A stretch of 64,000 nt of DNA from Pelargonium tetragonum (GCA_036897445.1 JAYMTL010000009.1:180315-244314); one strand, 5' to 3'; counted from the stretch's first letter, positions 1-11,920 are shown. The notes: generated by a model not told the origin, from the letters alone. Program-made: numbers and translations.

Positions 1-311
1 CAAATGTCTCTTGAAAAGAAGATAGCAGAGGTCTAAAAACTAGATTCCAGTTTATCTGGACTCGTCAAATCAGAGAGTTCATTTTTCCGATGTCAATACA
101 AAAGAGATTTAATTTAACACGGGAAGCCCCTGTATTTGCAGTCCACAGTTGAGACTTCATAAAACTAAGGGACCTCGGCCTCTTTTTTACAGAATTGTAT
201 TTCACCGAAGAGTTGCCCTTGCGAGCCTTATCACTCAAGGTATATTGACTATATTTGATAAGACTACACCTGAAAATATGATTTATGAAATTAGGACTTT
301 ATTACTAGTAG

Positions 312-325
312 AAGGGGTTCCCCTT
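312..325. repeat. GC-rich palindrome AAGGGG-TT-CCCCTT
   Basis: This is a 6-bp dyad around a TT centre and a clear example of the short GC-rich quasi-palindromes found throughout the non-array DNA. It could form a small cruciform or an RNA hairpin. Function is unknown. Confidence 0.7.
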
Positions 326-3300
326 TAACAAAAAATATACTGACTTGGACTAATGCCCTTTAGTTAACGCATTACTCAGGATTGAATCTACTCTAGTTAA
401 GCAAACGCGTTCCCTCTAAAAGGCCCCCAAGTCCCTATTTACCCTGTTTTAAACGCTACTTACTTTTTTTAATTATTAATAGACAACAAGTTAAAATAGA
501 CTTATGTTTTAGACATATGATGGATATTTTAGTAACTAAACCTATGTCATTAAGGTAGGCCTAATCAAGTAATTCGAATAGGAGATACCGGCACTCCCTA
601 CCCGCAGTAAGTACTCAAAAAACTTAACCCAGAAAAGGGAACTCTTGCTGGAAGAAACTCTTGTTAGAATATCTAAAGTAATTGGAAGGTTACTCACTGC
701 TGTACGGCAATAAGCAAGAACCTCCTTTTTGTGGCACCTAGGTGCTTTATTTTAAGGGATAGTTTAGAGAGTCCCTGTTTTAGTACTTAAGGTTTTTTTT
801 ACAAATTTTGTTGTGCACTGTTTTATATTCCAAGTTTTTCAGGCGCTGAATTAAAAGGAAAAGTCTAGGGCATAAGAGTACAGGTTATATGTAAGGGGGC
901 ACTCATAAAAAAGAAAATAGGGTAAGGATGTTTCCTAACTAATAGTACTAAGGCGAGTAGGCATCTAATAAAAGAACTTTTAGGGGTTTCTATTGTTATA
1001 TATAAAGCCCTTCTCCGTTAGTAATGGAAAAAGCTAGAGGAGGCTTAGTAAGCGCCCTAACATAATGAAAGAAAACTAAGGCAAGCTCCGGGATAGCTAT
1101 AATGCATTTTCCAGGGCTTTTTGAAATTGCTTAAAAGTTTTAGTTTATTCTTGAATTTATATAAAGTATAGCTCTTAAGGAAGTTAGAAATATGAAAAAG
1201 TAGCTGTTGGTTAGAAGGTATTCATGTTCTATTAAAGACTACTCTGCCCTTCCTCGTCGGGAACATGGACTTACCTATTCATTTTGAGTTAAGGGGCAGG
1301 GTTATTCCTGCAGTGCAGTACTTGTTAACATGCTGCCCTCCCCATTTAAATTGTAGACATAAATTTTTCCTTAAAAGCTTTCCGAAAAGGGAGCATCTCG
1401 AGTATTGTATTTTAGAAACTAAACCAATAAAAGTCTTATAATTTAATTGAACCCTATTGCTTGCCCGTGAAACCCCCTATTCCGTAATGGGTATCCTATA
1501 ATTGGAAAACGGGACTAAGTTATCATAGAATCTCCCTTACACTTCTAGAGGCTTCCAGACATTTTTCTAGTCTCTCAATCAGATTGGTTTGACTCTGACT
1601 TCTAAAAGTGAGGAAATTACGGATAAGTATCCAATTTATATCTTAAAAATCTTTGTTAAGGTCTTTTTTTATTTTGTAAGGCTGTCCTCAGCTAAAAAGA
1701 CTATAAATAAAAAGGGGTCTTTGTCCTATTTTTATAGGTTGTACCCATAAATGAAAATCTAATGGGAGCGCCCCTTTCAAAGAGGTTAAGAAAGAACCTC
1801 TCTTAATGTTACGTAGGAAGTTTTTACCCGGTTTTAATATACATATAGCTTTAACTCAGCTTACAAGCCTTTCTCTCTTTGAGAAAGTTTCGTTTAGCAT
1901 TAATAAGGTAGGTCTATAGCATAGTTACTTGTATAGATATATTATAGCTACATTACAGGGCCCCCGCTAACAAGTTATACTTATGGACAGGCTTTTAGAG
2001 CTTATTTCACATAAAACAAGAAATAAGAATTGAAGAAAAAGAGGATATTTTACTCTTATAGAAATTTAAGGAGCTTGCGAAATACTTGTATAAAAGTTTT
2101 GAGTTATACCGCACAACTATATTACACTAATAAAATACTAGATTTTCCCTAGAGCATTCGTTAATATAAGGGAAAGCCTATAACCCAAGTTTAGTTCTAA
2201 ATTAAATATAAAGAATCCGCGAAAATGCTCTAGAATTAGAGTCTTTTGCTTATCTACTGTAAGAGCTGTACTGCCGGCAGGAGTCCTTGCGCAGCATCCA
2301 TATAGCTATAGATCGCTCAAAAAGGCCTTAACCTCCATGCATATAGTAAAAAGAGTGTAGCCGTAAGTAGGATCCAATAGGAAAGGAGTCCCTTTATGGA
2401 CCTCTGTAATCGAAACTTGAGTGCCCATCCTTTTATAAGTCTTGTGGTACCTAGATTCGACTCTCGTGTAGCAAAGGGCCTTAGAAAACCCAAGAACTTT
2501 TATTTAGTTAAGTCTAAAAAAAGAATGACTTACAAATGCTTTGAGCTGGGAGCTCCTTAAGTAACAAATTTTTAATAGAGTAGTACCGAAGTCAAAATAA
2601 GGGGTAGTTTTTTAGCAGGGGTTTACTTATATAAGCGGACCCTTTAGTTTTCTTTATAATGTATTTAGGGGCTGGTAACAAAACGCGCAATTTAGGGGAT
2701 AAGTCCTTAACAAAGGAAACCTTCAGGTTTAGCCTATCCTTTTTTTATAAGACTACTCTCGCTCTGAATTTCCGTTAAACAAAGTGAATCCGGTAGGATA
2801 TGAATATCTAAAGGGTATCTTGCTAAACTAAGAGTTCAGTGGTGGATCTTAGTCTCCTCTTTCTTTCTGTGGTATAGAATCTCGACCCGGTTTTGTCGTT
2901 AACAATTTTAGTTAGGAGGTTCGGTAAGATATATGAGTAAAGAGCATCCCCACTCTGTTCACAAGATTAAAAAGTTGTACCTTGTTTTACAAGACAGGTA
3001 AGAGAGGTATACAAAAGAAACCTGTTTTACATTAAAGGCCAGCCTATTTAATTAACTACAAATATTCTATAAAATAACACCAAGACAAGAAGGGGTACAA
3101 AATATTTGTATAGCCCCTAGACTTTCCACAACTTTTACCATAATGCTTGTGAATTCTTCGAAGAATATGCTATTGAATGGTAGAGACGCACTATTTCGGG
3201 TATTTCTCTTGAAAAAGGGGGCCTCTTGTTGAGTATAAACTGCCGGAAGCTTCCTTTTTACCCTTAAGCCCCTCTAACTTCTAACTGGGGTACCTGACAA

Positions 3301-5408
3301 GTCCGGTTGGATTTGCGGATAGAAAGATATCAAAAAGTTATTTTACAGAAGTTATATAAGCTAAAGGTATACCTCTTCAAAATGTTTGTTATTTATAGGG
3401 TTAAAACTTCAAATGTATCTAATGTCAATCACAATTATTAAACTGTAAACAATTGACAGCACTCTTTTATGAGCTCTTCCCTACTAAAAAATTCAAATCA
3501 TCAGTCCAGTAAAGCTTATATATACAGCTCTATACTTTTAAGAAATACCAAAGCTCTCAAAACCTAAAGGGACAGACTAAGCGGATAGCTGGTCTTAAGG
3601 TATCCGCAAACTTTCGGAGCAGTATTCTGCGTTCTTAGGCAGTTATAGACTTCTTCTTGGGCCTGATAAATACCAAGTCCCTAAGCTTTTTACTACTTTA
3701 TAAAAGTGTTGCTATGATATTACAGAATACCCAATCTTTCTTCTTACATGGGCGCTCCTGGCAAAAGGTTTTATAACTGACCTAGCAATAGGAGTAAGTT
3801 TCGTACTTCAATTAAAGAAGAAAGATGAAGCACCGTATACTCTAAATAAAGTCTAAAAATTCTAGCTCCTCTTAGTTGATCAGGTACTAGATCCTTACTT
3901 AATAGGAGTACAGTATACAAAATACAAAAAACCCTGCGGAAAGCCCTAGCTCTATAAGGAGTTGGAAGGTTTAGTAATTCCGGTAGATACTCTATCAAGG
4001 AGCTTGAGCAGATATAAAAAAAGGAATTCTGAGTTATAAGGAGCCCCTTTTATTACATAATTATTAATTCTTTTATATTCCTTGTAGGGTAATATAAAAT
4101 TTTGTGTTAAAGTCACAGGTTAAATGTATAGGTTCAAAAGATTCTGTAAAAGGCTTATACTCATTATCTACAAGTATTAATATATTTAATAAGAAAATCT
4201 CAGTAAAAAAAAGGCTTAACTGAATTTGGAAGGAAAAGAGCCCTTACTTCTACTGTCCTTTTACCGCGGATTCCCTTTAGCTTTAGAAGCTTTAAATCCC
4301 GATCTGCAAATGGCTCACTATAGTAAATGAAAAGTTTACAAAGTTAGGAGTATTGTATAGGATTCCTTTTCTTAAGCCCTTTTTTGTACCTAATATAAGA
4401 ATAGGTGACACAGTGATATTTAATATTCTATGCTAGCTTGTGCTTGAATCTTTAGGAATGTGCTAATCAACCTATTTTACTTGCCTTGTTAAAAACCCCT
4501 TATGGAGCTGCTGATGAAGGGAGGCCCCACAACTTTTATACTAAACGCCTTCCCGCATCTCGAAAGGATCTAAATATGTACTCTCAGTAGAACCATAAAA
4601 ATCCTACTCAGCCTTAGATTAGTGTTTAGAATTTCTAGTGAACACTTTTGTAGTAGTGTCCTCCTTTTACCTGTTAGCATCAATGTCTAACTCAACGGGA
4701 TTCCTTTTAATTAAAAAGAATAAGCGTAGTGGAATTTTTCAAAAAGAGATAAGGTGAATTTACTAGGTTAAGGAAGGGGTCCCGTCTTCTTCGTCTTTTT
4801 AACTAAAGATTAGTTTTTTGTAACCAGGTATAAAGTTTTTAGTATAACTTAACATAAAGTGGATTTCAAATCACTATATCTATTGCATAGCGATTAATTC
4901 GTCAATAAACTCATAAATATCCGAGCTAAATCACGATTCGAGCTACTAGAAAAAGGTAAAGGAATAAAGGCTGTACAGTATATATTTTTGCCAGTGCCGC
5001 ATCAAGGGCTTCTTCCAGGAGCTCCCTACTTGTTGAATTGCAGAATACACAGTAACCCTATAAGACAGAGGCTTTTGGCAGGAAAGACACTGGGGAATAC
5101 TGAATAGAAGGAATGAGTTCAAGTCCCATAGAATATACTACAGGAGCATCGCTTCCTATTAAACTTTTTAATTTCAATAAAAACTAAAGATAACGAGTGT
5201 CCAGATTCATTAGAACAAAACAATATTATCTAGAATAGCTTTTTTTATCACCTGTTTAGCTACCCTTTAAAGCGATCCTTTTGCCTATTCTAAGGAATTC
5301 CCGTTAAAGTTTCACACAAGAAAAGGTCTTTTTCTTAAGAAATTAGCCCCCTAGCTAGGATGATTTTAGACAAGTAAAGCGGTTTCTATTATTCGAATTT
5401 ATGCTAAG

Positions 5409-5422
5409 GTAATGTAATTAAG
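5409..5422 (+). repeat. 14-base motif GGTAATGTAATTAA, copy 1
   Basis: This is an exact copy of a 14-base word that occurs five times in the window, always on the + strand. Here it follows TATGCTAA and precedes GGAGAGTTATC. Flanks differ between copies, so the conserved unit is essentially the motif itself. A promoter, processing site or protein-binding site is possible; none is demonstrated. Confidence 0.75.
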
Positions 5423-5682
5423 GAGAGTTATCTTTCTAAGTCTTAGAAGTGCTCTGGGACTTGAACTCTTGTCTTACTTTTTCCGCTTAACAGGAACCCC
5501 TTGACTTTTTCTTCTTAGCCTTCTTAAATTTTGACTTTGTTTTATAGCAAGAAAGCTGCGACTAATAGAAATCCTTTGCGTCGATCCTAAGGACTTAATC
5601 CTTAGAGCTGAAAATAGAAGGAAAATGCACGAAATTTATAGAAATGTATACTCTACTTTATGGGTCTTTTACTTCTTTGCCT

Positions 5683-5693
5683 GGGGATTCCCC
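5683..5693. repeat. GC-rich palindrome GGGG-ATT-CCCC
   Basis: This is a 4-bp GC dyad with a 3-base centre, one of the dispersed family of short GC-rich quasi-palindromes. Confidence 0.6.
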
Positions 5694-6731
5694 TATTGAC
5701 AAGGAGCAACACCTAAATGCTCACACTGACATAAGCTTTAGTACAAAATTACAGAAAGAGACGCCTAGCGCCGTATTATTTGCTTCCATTTAAGGAGTTC
5801 TATTTTGTTAGCTCAGAAGCCCTATACTTGTTACCCCAAGGAAACTCCCGTATATATAACTTGAGAATTAAGGATCCCGCGGGTCAAAAGGAGCTCTCCA
5901 AGGATGAAGAGTCACTTCGTATATAAATAGCTAGAGCTTTTCTATACATTACTAGGGTATTCCAAAGTGCCCCGTTTTTGCAGGAATTCCGAAAAGGGGA
6001 GAAGTTTAATATAAGAACTCTTATTATAAAAACGCTTCCTTTAGCAGTTTATGATCCCGTATTCATAAACATAAACAAAATAGAGAACAGGAGAAAAAGG
6101 GGTCTAAAATAGAATTAAGGGGTCCTTTAAAAGCCCAGGGAATCTTGTAGTTGCAAGTCAAGCTATAACTCGCCCTAATAAGTAAGAAGAGTGCAGATAT
6201 TGCGATATGCCTGCCTAACCTAAAAAGAAATTCTTGTTTAATTGGATCAAGTTAGCAAGGAATCCCTCTAAAGTTTAGTGGGGTTAGTCTAAAATTTAAA
6301 AACGTACTGATAACCCAGCGCTCTTTTAATCTTCTGAATAATCCGAGTCCCTGGAGTATCCCTATATTCTTTAGCTTGGAAGTAAAGAAATCTTGCGGTT
6401 GAAGTAAAATTAAAATACGGGTTGTATCCTTTTAATTTGTTACAATAAGAGTACCAAAAAAGGTCAGCCTTTACTAAGTCGTCCTCTTTATTTTAACCTC
6501 GCGGATAGTTTTAAAGTATCATAACACATTAGTATCTTTAAAATTAGACTTACCTAACTTTTGTAATACCTGTCTTCTGTAACTCCTTTCTCTTGTAAAA
6601 CAAGTATTCGGTATTCTTTTTATAAACTTTCTTGCGCCCAGGTTCCCGGGAGCTACTAATAAAGAAATTTGACATTTCCTGCCTTTATAAATATAAAGAA
6701 CACTTCTTTTAGACGTTATCTTGGATTAGCC

Positions 6732-6790
6732 TATCTCTGTTTAGTAAACTTGTACTTGGAAAAGGCCCTTCCTTAATTAATAACTAAAAT
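6732..6790 (+). repeat. Dispersed element around CTTGTACTTGGAAAAG, copy 1
   Basis: The exact 16-mer lies at 6749-6764. It is preceded by CTGTTTAGTAAA and followed by GGCCCTTCC and TTAATTAATAACTAA. Similar sequence recurs at 47796-47811 (same strand, again followed by GGCCCT and a TAATAAC...AACTAA stretch) and, inverted, at 52491-52506, where an equivalent of the upstream CTGTTTAGT is also present. Shared flanks argue for a decayed dispersed repeat rather than a chance match. Confidence 0.6.
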
Positions 6791-7361
6791 CTGAGTTTTT
6801 CCTGGGTTTAAATTTGTAATACCCTTCTTGGGAATGCCCAATGCCCTATTATCTTCGTTATTTGAAACCAGAATTCCTAGTGCCCGCCGCCAGACTTTCT
6901 TTATTTCCATCCCTTGTATTTAGTAGAGGCTCTACTTACTTATAAATAGAAACTCTTAACCCCTGAAAACAGGGTGCTCTTAGTCCTTATATTCCTGTAA
7001 TTACTTTTTTTACCAAGTCCGAGAGCTCTTATTGTTGTTACTTTCGACCCTTAACCTCTTCCAAAAGATTTAAAGGAGGGGTGCTGACTCAGTTATTTGT
7101 CTAATTCTACCCTGTTCTGTAAAAGAAAGAAAAATTTTCCTAAGAGGTTAAAGATGTTTCCGATGTAACAGTTTCTACCTCGACCGAAGTTAGGGGGGTT
7201 ATAGGCTTTTACTCGAAGCCCCTGTAATAAAAAGATTAGAAACCTCAGGAGACCCTTTCGAGAACCCAAAAAAGAAAAGGGTATTCTATAGAAAAAGCCT
7301 TAAGAGGACCCCCTTATTAGAGGCCCTATTTCTACAGCCAACCTTAGTCTTTAGATCCGTA

Positions 7362-7510
7362 GTTGTTGGGCGCCATAGTGTATGTATGCGTATTCAAACA
7401 ACTATGGTAAGTTAACCCCCTTTACGTTACTGTCGGTAGGGCAGACTTACTCCAAACCCATCTAAGGCTCCTCTATAACGATAAAAGCAAAATAAAATGA
7501 GGTGCGACAG
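7362..7510 (+). repeat. Repeat unit head, copy A
   Basis: The head reads GTTGTTGGGCGCCATAGTGTAT and is followed by CGTATTCAAACAACTA. The hairpin box contains TTACTGTCGGTAGGG, and the downstream box ACGATAAAAGCAAAATAAAA ends in GAGGTGCGA. These match the family boxes in order and spacing. Confidence 0.7.
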
Positions 7511-7721
7511 CCCTTAAACCAAAACAACTCTCTATACGTATCTATCTTATAAACTCTATTCCATAAGTATCTAATGACTACAAGAGGAATAGACTATAAC
7601 TATAAGTAAGAGTAATACAACTACAATAGATAACTATAAGAACTATAGATACATTACTATTACTATAACTACTAATAAGATACTTCCTTATAAATATACA
7701 GATAAGACAATAGCTACAATA

Positions 7722-7735
7722 GGTAATGTAATTAA
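7722..7735 (+). repeat. 14-base motif GGTAATGTAATTAA, copy 2
   Basis: This exact copy lies in the linker between repeat copies A and B, after GCTACAATA and before GCCCCGTATCCC. It is the only copy within an array. Confidence 0.75.
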
Positions 7736-7928
7736 GCCCCGTATCCCAGGTTATAAGTCATATCCATAAGAAGAGTTTATCGACGGGTATAGCCCATAAG
7801 AAAGCTATCAGTATACTCAGGATACAGACTAAAAAGAAACAGATTAAGAAGATAGCTATGATACAGAATAGAAAAGGAAAGGAAGTCAAGTCAACAGAAA
7901 GCAAACAAGTAAAGTTAAGTCAAGGTTA

Positions 7929-8090
7929 GTAGGTGGGGGTTATAGTGCAAGTCAGTATACCTAATAATTACCTACAACCTGAACCTCCCTTCGTTTCCCT
8001 TCAGTTGGTAGGAGAGAGATATATAATGTACCGCTTAAGGCTCCACCCTCCTTACTGATAAACCCAGAGAGCAAGAGGAAGACTAAAGAA
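7929..8090 (+). repeat. Repeat unit head, copy B
   Basis: The head reads GTAGGTGGGGGTTATAGTGCA. The hairpin is diverged (TTACCTACAA...TTGGTAGGAG), and the downstream box is CTGATAAACCCAGAGAGCAA followed by GAGGAAG. The order matches the family. Confidence 0.7.
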
Positions 8091-8520
8091 ACAAAAACAA
8101 GGAAACTACTCTATGTTTAGGTGCGATAGCCCTAGGACCCCAAGTATAAAACTGTAAGAATGTCCTAAACAACAAGAAATCTACTACTATATCTATTAGA
8201 AACTCTATCCTATCTATTATACTCTTATTATAAATTAACTAGATAGAGTTATAAAGAACTTTAGATACATATTACAAAACTACTATAAAACTATCTATTA
8301 CTGTCTAATATTCATATATTTTTAAGGGGTATACAAGGACTCTAAACTATTCTACTTTCTACTATATACTAGTACTTCTTTACTTTTTAGATAGGGGATA
8401 CAGGTATAGCTCTCACGAAAGGCCTGGCTCATAAGAAATCAGGATATAGACTCTAGCTCTTAGAAGAAGTTAGCTACAAAAGTCGATAAGAAAGGGATTA
8501 AATGCAGGCAAGTGAAGTTG

Positions 8521-8675
8521 CAGTTGTTGTTGGTCTTGCGGTTGCCTATACTCTAATACTACATGAGTTAACCTTCCTCCGCTATGCTACAGTCGGGAAA
8601 AAGGTCTTTCTCTCTATTCCTTAAGGTTATACTCTTTTAATGATAAGAACAGAAGGCAAGAGTTATTATCCCTTA
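8521..8675 (+). repeat. Repeat unit head, copy C
   Basis: The head is weak (GTTGTTGTTGGTCTTGC). The hairpin region reads TTCCTCCGCTATGCTACAG followed by TCGGG, and the downstream box is AATGATAAGAACAGAAGGCA with AGAGTTATTA after it. Confidence 0.65.
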
Positions 8676-8905
8676 ACAACTAGTACTACACTAGTATACT
8701 TTTGATTACATCTAATAAAAAACACAAGTAAACAATCTAAAAACGACTGTAACTACTAAAGAAGACAATAAGTGGTATAGCTCCTTATAACAAGAAGAGT
8801 AGTATGCAGAGACTAAAGCTCATAAGATACGGATAGTAGTAACAAAGTAACAAAGCGGAGATACGGGTTATGAAAGATACAAAAACAAGGTAATAAGCAA
8901 CTAAG

Positions 8906-9061
8906 TAGTTGGTGGGTGCTATAGTGTATCCTGTATATTTATTAAACTATCTAATACTACGCATTACCTCTCTTGCGTTCTGGTCGGTAAGAAGGACCTA
9001 TTCTCTATAAAGGGTACTGCCCTCCTTAACGATAAGCACAAGGGGCGGGAGGAAGATAGAC
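8906..9061 (+). repeat. Repeat unit head, copy D
   Basis: This is one of the best-preserved copies. It has the head GTTGGTGGGTGCTATAGTGT, then CTAATACTACGCATTACCTC at 8951-8970, then GGTCGGTAAG, then CTCCTTAACGATAAGCACAA and GGGGCGGGAGG. The 20-base block at 8951 recurs exactly at 22717 and 47372. Confidence 0.75.
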
Positions 9062-9612
9062 CTTAATGTACTTAAATCCATTAGCTAATAACAATAGGAA
9101 TAAGTAGAAAATCTTAGTCGAGGCTGCAAGAATATAAGACTAGCTGCGGGTACTGGTAACAAGGTTATGAACAAAGAAGCAAGAATTTTAAGGGGTTGGA
9201 GATTTCTTAGTTGTTTTGGTTTTTCATTTGTAAGCAGGGGAGCCTCGTAAAAAGAAAAAGGGAGGAATACTGACATACAAAGGAAAAAACCCTTTTTGGT
9301 GGATAAATTAATTCCTGTTTTAGGGCATGTAAATGATCTTACAATCGGTTCCCTCATATTCCTATCCTATAAGATAGAGTTTCTCTGTTCTTAGTTATTG
9401 TTTTAGTAACGTCTTTCCTAAAAGGGTTTCCTTTTTTTATAGTAGAATTCCTGAATTACAGTTTGGGCTAGGTCAAGAAAAAGTTTTATAGGATGGCCTT
9501 TGAACCTACGCCCTACCTTTTTGGTTAAAGTTTTTTTGGATTTTTAAAGAACTGAAGCTAAACAACGTGTTTCCAGTTAAGAGCATAGAAAGAAATTTTT
9601 AAAAACGAGATT

Positions 9613-9760
9613 TTTGGTTATAAGGTATGACTGTTCTATCAAATAGTATAATGAGTTACCTTTCCTTCCTCCGCTACTGTCAGGAAGGAGAATGTATAAT
9701 GAATCCCTCTAGCTCCTCTAAATGTCAATAACAACTAAGACAAGATAAATCTTGCCTTAA
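9613..9760 (+). repeat. Repeat unit head, copy E (diverged)
   Basis: The order is GGTTATAAGGTATGACTG, then TTCCTTCCTCCGCTACTGTC, then GTCAATAACAACTAAGACAA. The hairpin here is a CCTTCCT...AGGAAGG pair rather than TTACC...GGTAA, so the pairing is kept although the bases differ. Confidence 0.6.
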
Positions 9761-10153
9761 CAACAAAGAATCTATACTTATCTATAAAATGACTAAACTA
9801 CTAGACTCTCTATCTATTAAACTTATTCCCAGTATTCCATTACTAACAAAAAAAAGATAATAATAAAAAAACAAATAGAATGAGAATAGAAAGACAATAC
9901 TAAACTGATATAATAGAAACTACTATAAGAATACTCAAACTACTTCCTCTTACTATAGAATACTAAATAGCTACAAAAGGAATCCCCTACTTCCCTTACT
10001 AATTCTCTTAACTAACAGGCTAGGTACATTCTCGTGCTTCTCCTGTTGTGCCTCCTTCTCTTGTTAATAAAATCTAAATCTAGATACAAATACAGAATAC
10101 AAAGATAAGAGTATAAAAACAAATAAGAAGTCAAAGCAAGTAAGTAAAGAAAG

Positions 10154-10310
10154 CAGTGGTGGGGGTATAGCGTATCCATACGTATTCATTAAACTATATT
10201 ACCTTAACCTCCTTTACTACGTACCAGTCGGTAAGAGCTATCCAGTATCTCTAAGCAAGCTTACCTCCTTAATGATTAAAAAAGGGGAACATGAGGTCTT
10301 ATCCGTTAAC
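10154..10310 (+). repeat. Repeat unit head, copy F
   Basis: The order is AGTGGTGGGGGTATAGCGTA, CCATACGTATTCATTAAACT, CTCCTTTACTACGTACCAG, TCGGTAAGAG, then CTCCTTAATGATTAAAAAAG. This copy closely fits the family consensus. Confidence 0.75.
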
Positions 10311-10540
10311 AACTATACAAAAAGGAAACTCTCCTACTCTTACTACTATCTATATTATATTTAAGTAATACAATAACTACAAGGAATACTATACTGCTTA
10401 CTCTCTTATGTGAATAGTAAGAGAATAGGTACAGGCTGCAATAGGAGTCTAGCAACAGTAGGGGCTACAGAAGATATTATAGCTGTTAAGAAGTAAGTTA
10501 ATAAGCGGGGCGCTATAAAATATTTAAGAGATCTGGCTAA

Positions 10541-11236
10541 AGTTCTTTTTCTTTTTTAAAGTCTGCTTTTGTATTCCTTTGATTTTAAGTTTCCTTTTTT
10601 GGATAATTTAGGGGATAAAGGGCTTGCTTTAATAAGGAGTTTCCGGTTTTTGAGTCTAAATAAAAGAGGTTTCTTAAGAGTAAGAGTGTGCAGAATATAG
10701 GTGAAACAAGAGGTATAGGTATCGAAGATAGATAAGGATGTTTTTCCTTATGAATTTCTAAAGCTAAAGAAAGATAAGGAATTCCTAATAAATAAAGGGA
10801 AAAGGAAGAAAGGTTCCAACTAATGAGTTAGGGAATAAAGAAGACAAAGTCTATACTAAACTATACTAAATAGACTTTAAAGGGTAATCCTAAACCTTCT
10901 TCCGCTAGAGTCCTAGGAATTTTATAGAGGTTTTTTTTAGTTGCTATTTTGTCTCTTTTTAAAATCAAAGTGGGGGGTCCGCTTACCTTTTCACGGAACC
11001 CTATTTAAGGGATTCCTGAGCAACGGTTTGCCCCTTTTTACTGGAGCTTTCGCTACTTTTTGATATTGTTTAGACCCTGGGTTCTTTTATAATAGGGTTT
11101 TTAAAGTACCGCAGTTCAGGGGTCCTTTTCTGCGAGACCAAAGCCTTTTGACACCTACGGGGGCTCTAAACTATACTATCAGCTAGTATTTCAATTCCTA
11201 TTGATAAGAATTACAAAGTAGTATAGTGTGTTTTGG
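10541..11236. other. Gene-free spacer between array 1 and a tRNA-like element
   Basis: I see no gene. The stretch is ordinary AT-rich background with a few GC clusters (GGGGGTCCG near 10973, ACCTACGGGGGC near 11153). Nothing recognisable spans it. Confidence 0.5.
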
Positions 11237-11243
11237 TCTTATT

Positions 11244-11315
11244 GCACCCTGTAAGAATTGAACTTACGGCATCGGGTGTAGCTCCAAGTGTTCTACCGAG
11301 CTGAACTAAAAAGAC
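11244..11315 (-). tRNA. tRNA-like element, possibly a relic; anticodon uncertain
   Basis: On the minus strand this keeps a tRNA layout of normal length. It has T8-A9 after the 5' acceptor strand, a D arm GTTC-AGCTCGGTA-GAAC with the expected GG, a 4-base variable region, and a perfect T arm GTAAG-TTCAATT-CTTAC. The D arm and the bases after it resemble organelle tRNA-Trp. Two parts are abnormal. The acceptor strands GTCTTTT and AGGGTGC pair mainly through G-T pairs with one C-T mismatch. The anticodon stem CTTGG/CCCGA has two mismatches, and the loop AGCTACA lacks T33. By position the anticodon would be CTA, but I would not trust that. It is either a decaying tRNA gene or one that needs RNA editing. 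No CCA is encoded. Confidence 0.5.
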
Positions 11316-11474
11316 TTAATACAAGGGTATTCCTATATAATATAAACTGGCATAAATAAAGTCCAAGGCGAAAATCTGCACTTAAATTGAGTTAGAATAA
11401 AATTTCTTGAGAGTGGTGGTTGAGGCAGAGCTTCTCTATTCACTGCTTCTGTATTTGTACTAAATTCTTTGAGT

Positions 11475-11630
11475 TATAAACGGGTCCCTTAGTGTAAAGT
11501 TGACTATCTATAAACTATCATACATAAACCTCCCTCACTAACGTCTCAGCCGGTAAGAGTAACACTATCTAATCACTCCAGGGCACTCCTCCCTTTGTCA
11601 ATAACTACAGAAACAAGAGGGATTTTACCT
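11475..11630 (+). repeat. Repeat unit head, copy G
   Basis: The order is GAGTTATAAACGGGTCCCTT, TTGACTATCTATAAACTATC, CCTCCCTCACTAACGTCTCAG, CCGGTAAGAG, then GTCAATAACTACAGAAACAA followed by GAGGG. The head resembles copy M near 51515-51560 (both contain AGTGTAA and GTTGACTATC), suggesting a subfamily. Confidence 0.65.
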
Positions 11631-11920
11631 TACTAAGAATAGAACAACGAATACAATTAGAGCAAAGGAATTTCAAAAAGTTTACAGGTTATTAAGGGAT
11701 TCCAGGAACTCCAAGCAACCTTTTCGGGTAAATTAAAGGCGACGAAGTCTTGGTAAGTGGATTTTAAGCAGGGATTTACGGGGTAGTTATAGGGTCTACT
11801 AAAAGAAAATGGAAATGAATTTAGTCCTTTTAGAGGCCTCAATCATTCCTGTTTCAACAAAAAAAATGCTTTAGGTTTTACAAGAGAAGTACTTTTTTTA
11901 AGTAAAGTGGAAAGCCTTTG

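Larger units (their letters stand above)
1..7361. other. Gene-free AT-rich DNA with dispersed GC-rich dyads
   Basis: I see no gene in this stretch. Stops occur in all six frames at the density expected by chance, and the longest open frame (75 codons, 3771-3998, minus strand) resembles no family I know. What the stretch does hold is a scatter of short GC-rich quasi-palindromes, for example AAGGGGTTCCCCTT at 312-325, AAAGGAGTCCCTTT near 2382-2395, GGGGTCCC near 4776-4783 and GGGGATTCCCC at 5683-5693. It also carries one copy of the 14-base motif (5409) and one of the 16-base motif (6749). It looks like expanded intergenic DNA. Unrecognised, highly diverged or fragmented genes cannot be excluded by reading alone. 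Confidence 0.6.
7362..10540 (+). repeat. Array 1 of the degenerate ~0.5-kb repeat (copies A-F)
   Basis: Six recognisable copies start near 7362, 7929, 8521, 8906, 9613 and 10154, giving spacings of about 385-707 bases. Each unit runs in order: a G-rich head (consensus GGTGGGGGTTATAGTGTAT), a hairpin region with TTACC...GTCGGTAAG, a box near TGATAAACCCATAGCACAAG, an A/C-rich linker full of CTAT and ACTA, often GGTATAGCTC (7787, 8403, 8776), then an A/G-rich tail with AAGTCAAG-like words leading into the next head. Linkers lack the short GC-rich dyads of the surrounding DNA. Copies are strongly diverged and I find no open frame shared between them, so this is an old non-coding repeat. Between D and E, about 9160-9610 looks like ordinary background sequence. 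Confidence 0.75.

Noticed and set aside
7362-10540. CRISPR-like array
   Set aside because: Repeat units are about 0.4-0.7 kb and strongly diverged, with no short identical direct repeats and regular spacers.
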